In this document: positions 53,632-64,000 of the stretch, one piece after another | Position numbering within the stretch: the stretch's first letter is position 1 | Layout: every line of letters begins with the position of its first letter | NCBI RefSeq assembly: GCF_028598555.1 | Contig: NZ_JAQRFN010000016.1 | Coordinates: 1 to 64,000 of the forward strand | Source: Xenorhabdus anantnagensis | Lineage (GTDB): Bacteria; Pseudomonadota; Gammaproteobacteria; Enterobacterales; Enterobacteriaceae | Direction: 5' to 3' | DNA length: 64,000 nt | The notes under the pieces: generated by a model | Told to the model about the DNA's origin: nothing | The model's database searches: none | The model's input: the letters and a program-made list of their open reading frames with translations, nothing else | Program-made: the position numbers and the translations under genes

Positions 53632-55389
53632 ATGAAAGCTGCACGCTCTTTAAAGTCGAAAAAGCGAGAAGATAAAGCAAGTTTTGTAAGCTGGCGTTTT
53701 GCCTTGCTGTGTGGAGGCATTGGGTTTGCTTTAATCGGGCTTTTGATTCGTGCTGCCTATTTGCAGATCCTCAATCCTACGCGTTTGGTAAAGGAAGGTG
53801 ATTCGCGTTCCCTGCGCGTCGAATTTGTCCCGACTGCCCGTGGTATGATCAATGATCGCAATGGGAGTCCACTGGCTGTTAGTATTCCTGTTAATGCTAT
53901 TTGGGCAGATCCCCAGCAAGTACTTGAAAAAGGCGGTGTTACAGATGATATCCGCTGGCAGGCCTTGGCTAGTGAGCTTCACATTCCCCTTGAACAATTA
54001 AAAAGTAAAATTAATGGGTTTCCCAGAGGGCGCTTTGTTTACCTAGCCCGCCAAGTGACTACCTCTATCGGCAATTATATTGAGGAATTGAAGCTGCCCG
54101 GTATCTATTTGCGTCAAGAAAACCGCCGCTATTATCCGGCAGGATCAATGACTGCACATATTATTGGGGTGACTAACATAGATAGCGTAGGAATTGAAGG
54201 AATTGAAAAGAGCTTTAATAGCTGGCTGACAGGCATGCCGGGAAGCCGAACTGTTCGTAAAGACCGAATGGGGCGTGTTATTGAGGATATTTCATCTACG
54301 GATAGCAAGGCTGGTCACGATCTGACGCTTAGCATAGATAGACGGCTTCAGACTTTGGTGTATCAAGAACTGACGAAAGCGGTTGAATTGAACAAAGCAG
54401 AATCTGGTACAGCCGTATTGGTTGATGTCAATACAGGTGAAGTTCTGGCAATGGCAAATAGCCCATCTTATAACCCAAATAATTTTGTCGGGGCGTCAAA
54501 AGATGCGATGCGTAACCGCGCCATCACCGATACTTTTGAGCCTGGTTCCACGGTGAAACCGCTGGTGGTAATGAGTGCGCTGAATAATGGCATTGTCAAA
54601 GAAAATACGGTGCTGGACACCAGACCATACCGATTAACGTATGGTTCGCGGGGGCATGAAATCAAAGATGTTGCTCCACGTCCTGAGTTAACTATCACCG
54701 GAATTTTACAAAAGTCGAGTAACGTTGGTGTTTCTAAACTGGCGTTAGCGATGCCTGCCTCAGAGGTGGTAGATGTTTATTCACGCTTTGGGATGGGAAA
54801 ACCGACCAATTTGGGGCTGGTCGGAGAAAGTAGTGGCTCATTTCCAATAAATAAACAACGGTGGTCAGATCTTGATAGGGCCACCTTTTCTTTTGGCTAC
54901 GGGCTGACGGTAACACCGCTACAGTTAGCGCGGGTCTATGCAACGATAGGAAGCTTGGGCATTTATCGCCCACTGTCAATCACCAAAGTTGATCCTCCCG
55001 TACAGGGCACCCGGGTATTTCCTGAAGATGTTATGCGGACAGTGGTTCACATGATGGAGAGTGTGGCATTACCGGGAGGCGGTGGTGTACGGGCAGCGAT
55101 AAAAGGTTATCGCATTGCCGTTAAAACGGGTACGGCAAGAAAAGTCGGGCCGGATGGCAGGTATCTCAATGATAAGCATATTTCTTATACCGCAGGGATT
55201 GCACCTGCGAGTAGTCCACGGTTTGCACTGGTTGTAATCATCAATGATCCACAAGCAGGTAAATATTACGGCGGTGCGGTTGCAGCACCTGTCTTCGGCG
55301 CGATCATGAGTGGTGTTCTGCATAAGATGAATGTTGAGCCAGATGCATTGCCTGTAGGTGATAAAAACGAATTTATGATTAATAAATAA
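53632..55389 (+). CDS. ftsI: Peptidoglycan D,D-transpeptidase FtsI (PBP3)
   Basis: FtsI cross-links septal peptidoglycan and is the target of many beta-lactams. The 585-residue product has a basic cytoplasmic tail, one membrane helix (about 23-42), a pedestal domain with [17 protein letters not shown], and the transpeptidase domain. The catalytic motifs are present in order: the serine in [10 protein letters not shown] (SxxK), SSNVGVSK (SxN) and VKTGTARK (KTG). The length is close to E. coli (588). It is followed 11 bases later by murE. Confidence 0.97.
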   Translation: MKAARSLKSKKREDKASFVSWRFALLCGGIGFALIGLLIRAAYLQILNPTRLVKEGDSRSLRVEFVPTARGMINDRNGSPLAVSIPVNAIWADPQQVLEKGGVTDDIRWQALASELHIPLEQLKSKINGFPRGRFVYLARQVTTSIGNYIEELKLPGIYLRQENRRYYPAGSMTAHIIGVTNIDSVGIEGIEKSFNSWLTGMPGSRTVRKDRMGRVIEDISSTDSKAGHDLTLSIDRRLQTLVYQELTKAVELNKAESGTAVLVDVNTGEVLAMANSPSYNPNNFVGASKDAMRNRAITDTFEPGSTVKPLVVMSALNNGIVKENTVLDTRPYRLTYGSRGHEIKDVAPRPELTITGILQKSSNVGVSKLALAMPASEVVDVYSRFGMGKPTNLGLVGESSGSFPINKQRWSDLDRATFSFGYGLTVTPLQLARVYATIGSLGIYRPLSITKVDPPVQGTRVFPEDVMRTVVHMMESVALPGGGGVRAAIKGYRIAVKTGTARKVGPDGRYLNDKHISYTAGIAPASSPRFALVVIINDPQAGKYYGGAVAAPVFGAIMSGVLHKMNVEPDALPVGDKNEFMINK

Positions 55390-55400
55390 AGAGGATAAAA

Positions 55401-56888
55401 GTGGCAGATCGTAATTTACGCGATTTATTGGCTCCATGGGGTGTTGATGCACCAGAGCTTCCGCTGCGCGAAATGACATTGGATAGCCGTAAGGCGGCTG
55501 CCGGAGATCTGTTTGTTGCCGTTCAAGGGCATCAGACAGATGGTCGACAATATATTCCTCAAGCCATCGCTCAAGGTGTCTCAGCGGTGATTGCAGAAGC
55601 GAAGGGAAAAGCGGATAGTGGCACGATGCAGAAAATGCACGGTGTGCCTGTTATCTATCTGGATGATTTAAATAATAAATTATCAAAATTAGCCGGTGAG
55701 TTTTACCAACATCCTGGCAATAAGCTGAAATTGGTCGGAGTGACTGGAACCAACGGAAAAACGACAACAACACAATTATTGGCGCAATGGACTCAAGGGC
55801 TTGGAGAAACCAGCGCCGTGATGGGAACGGTGGGAAAGGGTTTGTTGGGCATGATAGTACCCAGCGAAAATACGACAGGCTCTGCGGTTGATATTCAGCT
55901 TGATTTACAGCAAATTGTTAATCAAAACGCCACCTTTGCTGCGATGGAAGTCTCTTCGCATGGTCTGATTCAGGGAAGAGTGGCTGCACTGCCATTTCAA
56001 GCCGCTGTTTTTACTAATTTAAGCCGAGATCACCTTGATTATCATGGTGATATGGAAAATTACGAAGATGCTAAATGGCTATTGTTCAGCAGCCATAATG
56101 CGAAGCAGAAAATCATCAATGCTGATGATGCAGTTGGGCAAAAGTGGTTGTCCCGTTTGCCGGATGCAGTGGCTGTCTCAATGGAAAATAACTTGCCGGA
56201 AAATTGGCAGGGGCATTGGTTATCGGCCAGTGAAGTTCATTATCATGATAAAGGTGCCGCCATTGCATTTACTTCCAGTTGGGGGAACGGAACACTCAAT
56301 AGTCCCCTGATGGGCGCGTTCAATGTCAGCAACTTACTGCTGGTGCTTGCTACTTTGTTGTCCCTGGAATATCCCCGGGAGAAACTGTTATCGACGGCTT
56401 CTTGTCTGGAACCCGTTTGTGGGCGCATGGAAGTCTTTTCTGCTGCTGGTCGTCCGACAGTTGTTGTTGATTATGCCCATACTCCTGATGCTTTGGAAAA
56501 AGCATTGTCTGCGACACGTCTGCACTGCAAAGGGCAACTCTGGTGCGTGTTTGGTTGTGGTGGTGATCGTGATAAAGGCAAGCGCCCATTAATGGGGGGC
56601 GTTGCAGAACAAGGCGCTGATCGTGTGATTGTCACTGATGACAATCCTCGCAATGAAGAACCTCAGGCAATTGTGGCTGATATTCTGGAAGGATTCATCG
56701 ATCCGGGACAGGCAATGGCAATTCATGGGCGCGTTGAGGCTGTCACCAGTGCCATTATGCAGGCCACTGAAGAAGACGTTGTTCTTGTGGCAGGTAAAGG
56801 TCATGAAGATTACCAACTGGTCGGCAATCGTCGTCTGGATTATTCAGATCGCCTGACCGTTGCGCGTTTGCTGGGGGTAATTGCATGA
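55401..56888 (+). CDS. murE: UDP-MurNAc-tripeptide synthetase (meso-diaminopimelate adding)
   Basis: MurE adds meso-diaminopimelate to UDP-MurNAc-L-Ala-D-Glu. The start is GTG 55401 after GAGGAT. The 495-residue product has the ATP loop [19 protein letters not shown], the EVSSHGL motif, [27 protein letters not shown] and the diaminopimelate-selecting DNPRNEEP. That last motif points to DAP rather than lysine. It overlaps murF by four bases (ATGA type). Confidence 0.97.
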   Translation: MADRNLRDLLAPWGVDAPELPLREMTLDSRKAAAGDLFVAVQGHQTDGRQYIPQAIAQGVSAVIAEAKGKADSGTMQKMHGVPVIYLDDLNNKLSKLAGEFYQHPGNKLKLVGVTGTNGKTTTTQLLAQWTQGLGETSAVMGTVGKGLLGMIVPSENTTGSAVDIQLDLQQIVNQNATFAAMEVSSHGLIQGRVAALPFQAAVFTNLSRDHLDYHGDMENYEDAKWLLFSSHNAKQKIINADDAVGQKWLSRLPDAVAVSMENNLPENWQGHWLSASEVHYHDKGAAIAFTSSWGNGTLNSPLMGAFNVSNLLLVLATLLSLEYPREKLLSTASCLEPVCGRMEVFSAAGRPTVVVDYAHTPDALEKALSATRLHCKGQLWCVFGCGGDRDKGKRPLMGGVAEQGADRVIVTDDNPRNEEPQAIVADILEGFIDPGQAMAIHGRVEAVTSAIMQATEEDVVLVAGKGHEDYQLVGNRRLDYSDRLTVARLLGVIA

Positions 56889-58267
56889 TTCCCCTGACAC
56901 TACAGAAATTGGTTCAGTTGACGGATGGCGAGTTATATCGCGTTACTGATCAGCAAGCTGAAACTCTGCAAATTAATACCGTGGAAACTGATAGCCGCCA
57001 GATCATGCATGGCAGTTTATTCATTGCGTTAAAAGGGGAAAAATTTGACGCCCATGATTTCGCCGCTGCTGTAGCACTGCAAGGAGCCAGCGCGTTATTG
57101 GTCAGTCGTCGCCTTGATATTGACTGTCCTCAGGTCGTTGTCGTCGACACTCGTCTGGCGATGGGAAAACTGGCGGGTTGGGTTCGTCAGCAAAGTAAAG
57201 CAAAGATTGTGGCCTTGACCGGCTCATCGGGCAAAACATCTGTAAAAGAGATGACTGCGGCAATTCTGCGTCAGTGTGGAAACACCCTTTATACTGCAGG
57301 TAACTTCAATAATGACATTGGAGTGCCATTAACCCTGTTCAGGCTTACTGATGAACACCAGTTTGCGGTTATTGAACTGGGAGCCAATCATATCGGTGAA
57401 ATTGCCTATACCACTGAGATGACTCGTCCTGAAAGTGCATTAGTCAATAACCTCTTTTCTGCCCATCTGGAAGGATTTGGCTCTTTGGCTGGAGTTGCAA
57501 AGGCAAAAGGCGAGATCTTTAAAGGCCTTGCTCCGACTGGAACCGCCATTATCAATCTGGATAGCAATGATTGGAACCATTGGCAGCACAGTATCAGCGA
57601 TCAGCAAACGGTATGGCGTTTTTCTGTCTCATCAACGGCAGGGTCTGATTTTTACGCAACGAATATTTTAGAACAACCATTGGCAACGCATTTTTGTCTC
57701 CATAGCCCAGTCGGGAGTGTTGAACTGACATTACCATTGCCGGGGAAACACAATATTGCCAATGCATTGGCTGCCAGTGCACTCGCAATTTCTGTTGGTG
57801 CATCGTTGGATGATATTCGGACTGGATTTTCAGAACTGAAAGCGGTTGCAGGACGTTTATTCCCTATCCTTCTGACTGAGGGAAAAGTGATATTGGATGA
57901 CACATATAACGCGAATCCTGGTTCCATGATTGCTGCGGCGAATGTGTTATCGCAGATGCCCGGTTATCGGGTTATGGTAGTTGGTGATATGGGAGAGTTG
58001 GGGGATCAGGCGATAGAGTGCCATCATGAGGTGGGCGAAGCAGTAGCTTCCACAAATATAGACAAGGTACTCAGCGTCGGGACTCTCAGTGCCCATATTA
58101 GTGGCGCGAGTGGTCGAGGGCAGCATTTCATAAACAAGGCTGAATTAGTTGCAACGCTGCTTCCCTTATTGGAACAACATGAAATGATTTCCATATTAAT
58201 TAAAGGTTCACGTAGTGCCGCAATGGAAGAGGTAGTGAACGTATTGAAGGAGAACTTCCAATGTTAG
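56885..58267 (+). CDS. murF: UDP-MurNAc-tripeptide:D-alanyl-D-alanine ligase
   Basis: MurF adds D-Ala-D-Ala to complete the UDP-MurNAc-pentapeptide. The 460-residue product has [19 protein letters not shown] (P-loop), [41 protein letters not shown] and [10 protein letters not shown], all of the MurF subgroup. It starts inside the end of murE and overlaps mraY by seven bases, so translation is probably coupled through the three genes. Confidence 0.97.
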   Translation: MIPLTLQKLVQLTDGELYRVTDQQAETLQINTVETDSRQIMHGSLFIALKGEKFDAHDFAAAVALQGASALLVSRRLDIDCPQVVVVDTRLAMGKLAGWVRQQSKAKIVALTGSSGKTSVKEMTAAILRQCGNTLYTAGNFNNDIGVPLTLFRLTDEHQFAVIELGANHIGEIAYTTEMTRPESALVNNLFSAHLEGFGSLAGVAKAKGEIFKGLAPTGTAIINLDSNDWNHWQHSISDQQTVWRFSVSSTAGSDFYATNILEQPLATHFCLHSPVGSVELTLPLPGKHNIANALAASALAISVGASLDDIRTGFSELKAVAGRLFPILLTEGKVILDDTYNANPGSMIAAANVLSQMPGYRVMVVGDMGELGDQAIECHHEVGEAVASTNIDKVLSVGTLSAHISGASGRGQHFINKAELVATLLPLLEQHEMISILIKGSRSAAMEEVVNVLKENFQC

Positions 58268-59346
58268 TTTGGCTAGCCGAATATTTGACCAATCATTATT
58301 ACTCAGGTTTTCGCGTCTTCTCTTATTTGACGTTCAGAGCCATCGTCGGTTTGCTTACTGCATTACTCATATCACTATGGATGGGGCCAACTTTGATTGC
58401 TTATCTGCAAAAATTGCAAATAGGTCAAGTTGTACGTGATAACGGCCCAGAATCTCATTTTAGCAAGCGTGGGACACCAACGATGGGAGGATTACTGATT
58501 TTATTTTCCATCACGACCTCTGTGTTGCTATGGGCGAATTTGAATAATCCCTATGTCTGGTGTGTCTTGGTTGTTTTAGTGGGTTATGGTGTTGTGGGAT
58601 TTGTGGATGACTATCGCAAAGTGGTTCGCAAAGATACCAAGGGGCTAATTGCCCGATGGAAATATTTCTGGCAGTCCATTATTGCTCTGGGCGTAGCGTT
58701 TGCTATGTACAGCATCGGCAAAGATACACCTGCAACCCAATTAGTGGTGCCGTTTTTCAAAGATGTCATGCCGCAGCTGGGTTTGCTTTACATTTTGCTG
58801 ACTTATTTCGTGATTGTAGGAACCAGTAATGCCGTGAACCTGACTGATGGACTGGATGGTCTTGCTATCATGCCAACAGTATTGGTTGCGGCGGGTTTAG
58901 GCCTGGTAGCGTGGGCAACTGGTAACACTAATTACTCTGCTTACTTGAATATTCCTTATCTGATTAATGCCTCTGATCTGGTGATTGTCTGTACTGCGAT
59001 AGTTGGTGCAGGACTGGGTTTCTTGTGGTTCAACACTTACCCAGCGCAAGTATTTATGGGGGATGTTGGTTCATTGGCCCTGGGTGGAGCATTGGGAACT
59101 ATTGCAGTATTGCTGCGCCAAGAATTCTTGCTGGTGATCATGGGCGGAGTTTTCGTGGTGGAAACACTATCTGTCATTTTGCAGGTTGGCTCATTCAAAT
59201 TGCGTGGACAGCGTATTTTCCGCATGGCGCCGATTCACCATCACTATGAATTGAAAGGTTGGCCAGAACCACGCGTTATTGTGCGCTTTTGGATTATCTC
59301 CCTGATACTGGTGTTGATTGGTTTGGCAACGCTGAAGGTACGTTAA
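58261..59346 (+). CDS. mraY: Phospho-MurNAc-pentapeptide translocase
   Basis: MraY transfers phospho-MurNAc-pentapeptide to undecaprenyl phosphate, forming lipid I in the inner membrane. The 361-residue product (E. coli 360) has about ten membrane helices. It carries the conserved polar loops KRGTPTMGG, the magnesium-site [33 protein letters not shown] and the HHH-type [12 protein letters not shown]. It overlaps murF and precedes murD by two bases. Confidence 0.97.
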   Translation: MLVWLAEYLTNHYYSGFRVFSYLTFRAIVGLLTALLISLWMGPTLIAYLQKLQIGQVVRDNGPESHFSKRGTPTMGGLLILFSITTSVLLWANLNNPYVWCVLVVLVGYGVVGFVDDYRKVVRKDTKGLIARWKYFWQSIIALGVAFAMYSIGKDTPATQLVVPFFKDVMPQLGLLYILLTYFVIVGTSNAVNLTDGLDGLAIMPTVLVAAGLGLVAWATGNTNYSAYLNIPYLINASDLVIVCTAIVGAGLGFLWFNTYPAQVFMGDVGSLALGGALGTIAVLLRQEFLLVIMGGVFVVETLSVILQVGSFKLRGQRIFRMAPIHHHYELKGWPEPRVIVRFWIISLILVLIGLATLKVR

Positions 59347-59348
59347 TC

Positions 59349-60674
59349 ATGACTAAGTTATTCATGACTGAATATGAGGGTAAAAAAGTCGTTATTGTTG
59401 GGTTAGGGCTGACAGGTTTGTCCTGCGTTGACTTTTTTATTACACGTGGTGTGACTCCGCGTGTGATGGACACTCGTACAGTACCACCGGGCAGCGATAA
59501 GCTGCCTGATGAAGTTGAGTGCCACACAGGCAGTTTGAATAAACAGTGGCTGATGGATGCTGATTTAATCGTTGCCAGTCCGGGTATTGCACTGGCGACA
59601 TCCGAATTGCAGGCGGCGGCGGATGCTGGTGTTGAAATTATCGGAGATATTGAGCTGTTTTGCCGTGAAGCGACTGCACCGATTGTTGCCATTACGGGGT
59701 CAAATGGTAAAAGCACCGTGACCACCCTGGTTGGCGAAATGGCAAAAGAAGCGGGATGGCTGGTTGGTGTTGGTGGCAACATTGGTGTCCCTGCTCTGGA
59801 ATTACTGAAACAACCTTACCAGCTCTATGTACTGGAGCTGTCCAGTTTCCAACTTGAAACGACTTATAGCTTGAAAGCAGCGGCAGCGACCGTACTGAAT
59901 GTTACAGAAGACCACATGGTTCGTTATCCGCAAGGATTGTCACAGTATCGCGCGGCGAAATTACAAATTTATAATCAGGCAAAAATCTGCGTAGTCAATG
60001 AACAAGATGCTCTGACATTGCCAGAAACAGGCAAAGATAGCCGTTGTATCAGTTTTGGTGTGAATAACGGTGATTATCAGCTTGATAGTGAACATCAACA
60101 ACTGCTGGTCAATCAACACCCAGTGTTGGCAATGCGTGAAATGCAGTTGGCTGGGCAACATAACTACACTAATGGATTGGCTGCGTTAGCTTTGGCGGAT
60201 GCTGTAGGTATCCCTCGCGCAGCCAGCCTTCAGGCTTTACGTACTTTTGCCGGATTGGAGCACCGTTTTCAGGTAGTTCATATGAGAAATGGTGTCCGTT
60301 GGGTGAATGATTCCAAGGCAACCAACGTTGGCAGCACCCAAGCGGCGCTCAGTGGATTGAGGCTGGCAGGCACACTCTATCTTTTAGTGGGGGGAGATGG
60401 AAAAGCGGCGGATTTTACCCCACTGAAACCCTATATATCGGGGAATCTCATTCGTCTTTACTGTTTCGGTCGTGATGGAGGGCAATTGGCACAATTGCGT
60501 CCTGAAATTTCAACACTGACAGAAACAATGGAACAGGCGATGAAAGAAATTGCATGCAAGTTGGTTTCTGGCGACATGGTATTGCTGTCACCCGCTTGCG
60601 CGAGCTTCGATCAGTTCAACGGTTTTGAACATCGTGGTCATGAATTTGCTCGTTTGGCAGAGGAGTTAGGCTGA
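59349..60674 (+). CDS. murD: UDP-MurNAc-L-alanine:D-glutamate ligase
   Basis: MurD adds D-glutamate to UDP-MurNAc-L-Ala. The start at ATG 59349 ([15 protein letters not shown]) is two bases after mraY; ATG 59364 (MTEYEG) is an alternative closer to the E. coli N-terminus. The 441-residue product has [46 protein letters not shown] and [13 protein letters not shown]. In the metal-site segment it reads [11 protein letters not shown], where E. coli has EDHMDRYP: the Asp after HM is Val here, although the histidine is kept. It overlaps ftsW by one base. Confidence 0.96.
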   Translation: MTKLFMTEYEGKKVVIVGLGLTGLSCVDFFITRGVTPRVMDTRTVPPGSDKLPDEVECHTGSLNKQWLMDADLIVASPGIALATSELQAAADAGVEIIGDIELFCREATAPIVAITGSNGKSTVTTLVGEMAKEAGWLVGVGGNIGVPALELLKQPYQLYVLELSSFQLETTYSLKAAAATVLNVTEDHMVRYPQGLSQYRAAKLQIYNQAKICVVNEQDALTLPETGKDSRCISFGVNNGDYQLDSEHQQLLVNQHPVLAMREMQLAGQHNYTNGLAALALADAVGIPRAASLQALRTFAGLEHRFQVVHMRNGVRWVNDSKATNVGSTQAALSGLRLAGTLYLLVGGDGKAADFTPLKPYISGNLIRLYCFGRDGGQLAQLRPEISTLTETMEQAMKEIACKLVSGDMVLLSPACASFDQFNGFEHRGHEFARLAEELG

Positions 60675-61867
60675 TGACCATTCCAGGCCTTGGGAAATTT
60701 AAAACTTGGTTGACGGGAAATGTGGAGGCAGATGCCACAAATACCGTTATGTATGATCGTACCTTGGTCTGGATGGTATTAGGGTTGGCCATGATTGGTT
60801 TTATCATGGTAACGTCGGCATCAATGCCCGCTGGTCAGCGTCTTGCCGAAGATCCCCTTATCTTTGCACGACGGGATGGAATTTACTTGTCACTGTGTTT
60901 TTTCCTGTCCCTTATTACGCTGCGCATTCCGATGGACTTCTGGCTGCGTTATAGCAACGTCATGTTATTAGGCACGATCATGATGCTGCTTATGGTGTTG
61001 TTTGTGGGAAATTCAATCAATGGTGCATCACGCTGGGTAGCGATAGGCCCATTGCGTATTCAACCAGCAGAACTGTCGAAACTATCACTCTTTTGTTATC
61101 TCTCCAGCTATTTGGTTAGGAAAGTTGAAGAAGTAAGGAACAATTTCTGGGGCTTTTGCAAGCCGATGGGTGTCATGATTGCATTGGCAATTTTGTTATT
61201 GGCACAGCCTGATTTGGGGACAGTGATTGTATTATTTGTGACAACACTGGCACTGCTGTTTCTGGCGGGGGCTAAGTTGTGGCAATTCCTTGCCATTATT
61301 GGCTGCGGAATATTTGCTGTGTGCGTATTGATTATTACTGAGCCTTATCGTATGCGCAGGGTAACCTCTTTCCTGAATCCGTGGGAAGATCCTTTTGGCA
61401 GCAGTTATCAATTAGTCCAATCGTTAATGGCATTTGGCCGTGGAACTTTTTTTGGGCAAGGACTGGGAAATTCAATCCTGAAACTTGAATATCTGCCGGA
61501 ATCCCATACTGACTTTATTGTCTCCGTTATTGCCGAAGAATTAGGTTATTTCGGTGTTGCTTTAGTGTTGGCAATGATATTTTTCGTCGCTTTTCGCGCA
61601 ATGATGATCGGTCGCAGGGCGTTGCAGCTTAATCAACGGTTCTCTGGTTTTCTGGCTTGTGCCATCGGCATATGGTTCAGTTTTCAGACATTCATCAACG
61701 TTGGCGTAGCGGCAGGTCTGTTGCCGACGAAGGGATTGACATTACCTTTAATCAGTTACGGTGGCTCCAGTTTGATAGTGATGTCAACGGCCACGGTTTT
61801 GTTATTGCGCATTGATTATGAAGTACGTCTGGCAAAAGCGCAGGCGTTCGTAAGGAGTCCTAAATGA
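60674..61867 (+). CDS. ftsW: Septal peptidoglycan glycosyltransferase FtsW
   Basis: FtsW is the SEDS-family polymerase that works with FtsI at the septum. The 397-residue product has a cytoplasmic start, about ten membrane helices, [20 protein letters not shown], the large periplasmic loop with [17 protein letters not shown] and the C-terminal [15 protein letters not shown]. These are the usual SEDS signatures. It overlaps murD by one base and murG by four. Confidence 0.97.
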   Translation: MTIPGLGKFKTWLTGNVEADATNTVMYDRTLVWMVLGLAMIGFIMVTSASMPAGQRLAEDPLIFARRDGIYLSLCFFLSLITLRIPMDFWLRYSNVMLLGTIMMLLMVLFVGNSINGASRWVAIGPLRIQPAELSKLSLFCYLSSYLVRKVEEVRNNFWGFCKPMGVMIALAILLLAQPDLGTVIVLFVTTLALLFLAGAKLWQFLAIIGCGIFAVCVLIITEPYRMRRVTSFLNPWEDPFGSSYQLVQSLMAFGRGTFFGQGLGNSILKLEYLPESHTDFIVSVIAEELGYFGVALVLAMIFFVAFRAMMIGRRALQLNQRFSGFLACAIGIWFSFQTFINVGVAAGLLPTKGLTLPLISYGGSSLIVMSTATVLLLRIDYEVRLAKAQAFVRSPK

Positions 61868-62949
61868 GTGGCAAAAACCAGCGTTTAATGGTGATGGCAG
61901 GCGGTACGGGAGGTCATGTGTTCCCGGGGCTGGCAGTTGCTCACCATTTAAAAGAGCAAGGTTGGGATATTCGCTGGTTGGGAACTGCGGATCGCATGGA
62001 AGCCGATTTAGTTCCGAAACATGGCATTGATATCGAATTTATTCAGATTTCAGGCTTGCGGGGTAAGGGAATAAAAGCATTGCTTGCTGCCCCCATTCGA
62101 ATTTTTAAGGCTATTCGACAGGCAAAAGCCATTATGCGCCGTTATCAGCCGGATGTTGTGCTGGGAATGGGCGGATATGTCTCTGGGCCTGGTGGAATAG
62201 CGGCATGGTTATGCGGCATACCGGTTGTACTGCATGAGCAGAATGGCATTGCGGGATTGACTAATCGTTGGTTGGCCAAAATTGCCAAAACGGTTTTACA
62301 GGCATTCCCAGGGGCATTCCCTAAAGCGCCGGTTGTTGGTAACCCCGTGAGGGAAGATGTACTCGCATTGCCAGTACCAGCGCAGCGTTTGACTGGGCGT
62401 GAGGGGCCTGTTCGGGTGCTTGTCGTTGGCGGTAGCCAGGGAGCAAGGATTTTGAACCAAACTATGCCGGAAGTGGCTGCTCGTTTGGGCGATAAAATCA
62501 GCTTATGGCATCAGGCCGGAAAGGGTGCTCAGGAAGAAACGCAGAAAAAATATGAGAATTCAGTCAAATCTGAATTCAAAGTGACTGAATTTATTGACGA
62601 TATGGCACAGGCTTATGCATGGGCCGATATTGTCGTATGCCGTTCTGGCGCACTTACGGTCAGTGAGGTTTCCGCCGCAGGCTTACCTGCGATTTTTGTT
62701 CCTTTCCAGCATAAAGATCGTCAGCAATATTGGAATGCTTTGCCTTTAGAAAAAGCGGGAGCAGCAAAGATACTGGAACAGCCCGAATTCACGGTTGATG
62801 CTGTCGTAGAGCTACTGACTCAGTGGCAACGCCCACAATTGCTGGAAATGGCAGAAAAAGCACGCTCGGTCGCTATCATCAATGCAACCGAGCGTGTAGC
62901 AGCAGCGTTGATCGAGGCTGTAAAGAATTATTCAGGCCGTTCCAAGTAG
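61864..62949 (+). CDS. murG: Undecaprenyl-PP-MurNAc-pentapeptide GlcNAc transferase
   Basis: MurG adds GlcNAc to lipid I to give lipid II on the inner face of the membrane. The 361-residue product has the two GT-B Rossmann domains: the glycine loops [14 protein letters not shown] and [14 protein letters not shown], the [13 protein letters not shown] segment and the UDP-GlcNAc-binding [20 protein letters not shown] and [10 protein letters not shown]. It is four bases into the end of ftsW and 36 bases before murC. Confidence 0.97.
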   Translation: MSGKNQRLMVMAGGTGGHVFPGLAVAHHLKEQGWDIRWLGTADRMEADLVPKHGIDIEFIQISGLRGKGIKALLAAPIRIFKAIRQAKAIMRRYQPDVVLGMGGYVSGPGGIAAWLCGIPVVLHEQNGIAGLTNRWLAKIAKTVLQAFPGAFPKAPVVGNPVREDVLALPVPAQRLTGREGPVRVLVVGGSQGARILNQTMPEVAARLGDKISLWHQAGKGAQEETQKKYENSVKSEFKVTEFIDDMAQAYAWADIVVCRSGALTVSEVSAAGLPAIFVPFQHKDRQQYWNALPLEKAGAAKILEQPEFTVDAVVELLTQWQRPQLLEMAEKARSVAIINATERVAAALIEAVKNYSGRSK

Positions 62950-62985
62950 AACGGTGACGTAAACATAATGAGTGAAGATTAAAAC

Positions 62986-64000
62986 GTGAATACACAACAA
63001 TTGGCGAAATTAAGAACTTCAGTGCCTGAAATGAGAAAAGTCAGGCATATCCACTTTGTTGGCATCGGTGGTGCTGGCATGGGTGGCATCGCCGAGGTGT
63101 TGGCTAATGAAGGTTATCAGATAAGTGGTTCTGATCTGGCACCCAATCCTGTCACACAACAACTGATTGCACTGGGTGCAACTATTTATTTTAATCACCG
63201 TCCGGAAAATGTGCGGGATGCCAGTGTAGTGGTGGCATCCACGGCAATATCAGCAGACAATCCGGAAATTGTGGCTGCTCGTGAAAGTCGAATTCCGGTA
63301 ATCCGTCGTGCGGAAATGCTGGCAGAGCTTATGCGTTATCGCCACGGTATTGCTATTGCAGGAACGCATGGAAAAACCACGACGACGGCAATGATTGCCG
63401 GCATTTATGCGCAGGCGGGTCTTGATCCTACGTTTGTTAATGGCGGGTTGGTGAAAGCAGCAGGAACACATGCTCGTTTAGGTAGCAGCCGTTATCTGAT
63501 CGCGGAAGCAGATGAAAGTGATGCTTCATTCTTGCATTTGCAGCCGATGGTGGCGGTTGTCACTAATATTGAAGCTGATCACATGGATACCTATCAAGGG
63601 GATTTCGAAAACCTGAAACAAACATTCGTTAACTTCTTGCATAACCTGCCATTTTATGGCCGTGCTGTTATGTGTATTGACGATCCTGTCGTGAAGGAGT
63701 TGATTCCCCGGATTGGGCGTTATATCACGACCTACGGTTTCAGTGAGGAAGCGGACGTTCGTATTACTCATTATGAGCAGAAAGGTGCTCAAGGATTTTT
63801 CACCATCAGCCGATATGATTTGCCAGATCTGCATGTGGTGTTAAATGCCCCGGGACGCCACAATGCGCTGAATGCAACCGCTGCCGTCGCAGTGGCGACA
63901 GAAGAGGGTATTGATGATACCGCTATTCTTGCATCTCTGGCCGAATTTCAGGGAACTGGGCGCCGCTTTGATTTTCTGGGGGAGTTTTCTCTCAAGCATA
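62986..64000 (+). CDS. murC: UDP-MurNAc:L-alanine ligase (3' end beyond window)
   Basis: MurC adds L-alanine to UDP-MurNAc. The frame opens at GTG 62986 (reading [16 protein letters not shown], with the start read as Met) and stays open to the window end, about 338 of roughly 490 codons. It has [20 protein letters not shown], the ATP loop [54 protein letters not shown] and [13 protein letters not shown], all as in E. coli. The GTG was chosen because it reproduces the E. coli N-terminus ([10 protein letters not shown]); the ribosome-binding site is weak. Confidence 0.96.
   Translation, partial: MNTQQLAKLRTSVPEMRKVRHIHFVGIGGAGMGGIAEVLANEGYQISGSDLAPNPVTQQLIALGATIYFNHRPENVRDASVVVASTAISADNPEIVAARESRIPVIRRAEMLAELMRYRHGIAIAGTHGKTTTTAMIAGIYAQAGLDPTFVNGGLVKAAGTHARLGSSRYLIAEADESDASFLHLQPMVAVVTNIEADHMDTYQGDFENLKQTFVNFLHNLPFYGRAVMCIDDPVVKELIPRIGRYITTYGFSEEADVRITHYEQKGAQGFFTISRYDLPDLHVVLNAPGRHNALNATAAVAVATEEGIDDTAILASLAEFQGTGRRFDFLGEFSLKH

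Overview
The window reads as chromosome of an entomopathogenic member of the Morganellaceae, most likely Xenorhabdus or a close relative such as Photorhabdus. This rests on three things: enterobacterial gene order with diverged, fairly AT-rich sequence; ERIC repeats; and an EntD/NgrA-type phosphopantetheinyl transferase close to speB. No rRNA or tRNA gene, CRISPR array or prophage was seen.

Layout. An IS3-type insertion sequence end (1-225) is followed by btuF-mtnN, divergent dgt, barA, and rlmD-relA-mazG-pyrG-eno (336-13651), which is central housekeeping and stress signalling. A transport and catabolism stretch follows: DASS anion symporter, aldehyde dehydrogenase, DctA and a small lipoprotein (14005-19524). 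Then come sprT, metK and speA (19706-23991). Between speA and speB, which are neighbours in E. coli, lies about 5.2 kb of visibly AT-rich DNA (23992-29198). It holds an AraC regulator, an ERIC element, a two-gene unit (an enolase paralogue with altered catalytic residues and a UGSC-like protein with a lost redox motif) and a divergent small gene. This is the best candidate for an undescribed system here. speB, ngrA, galE, an O-methyltransferase, an exported protein and a class 3 lipase follow. Next are a reverse transsulfuration pair (cystathionine beta-synthase and gamma-lyase, 35097-37717), an extra peptide deformylase, an unknown protein and mutH.

The leucine/valine region (40572-50116) keeps the enterobacterial order leuB-leuA-leuL / leuO / ilvI-ilvH. 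However, leuC and leuD are absent downstream of leuB, where only a short fossil resembling sgrR remains. An acyl-CoA ligase gene has been placed between leuO and ilvI. cra follows. From 51791 to the window end runs the dcw cluster mraZ-rsmH-ftsL-ftsI-murE-murF-mraY-murD-ftsW-murG-murC, tightly packed and overlapping, with a recognisable Pmra promoter and MraZ operator. murC is cut by the window end.

How the genes work together. speA and speB make putrescine from arginine by way of agmatine. metK makes S-adenosylmethionine, mtnN removes the thioadenosine and homocysteine by-products, and the CBS/CGL pair sends homocysteine to cysteine. relA, barA, leuO and cra are global regulators; in this group LeuO and BarA-type signalling are tied to virulence and secondary metabolism, and NgrA activates carrier proteins of NRPS/PKS enzymes. 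Calls rest on protein motifs and remembered family sequences; no database search was possible.
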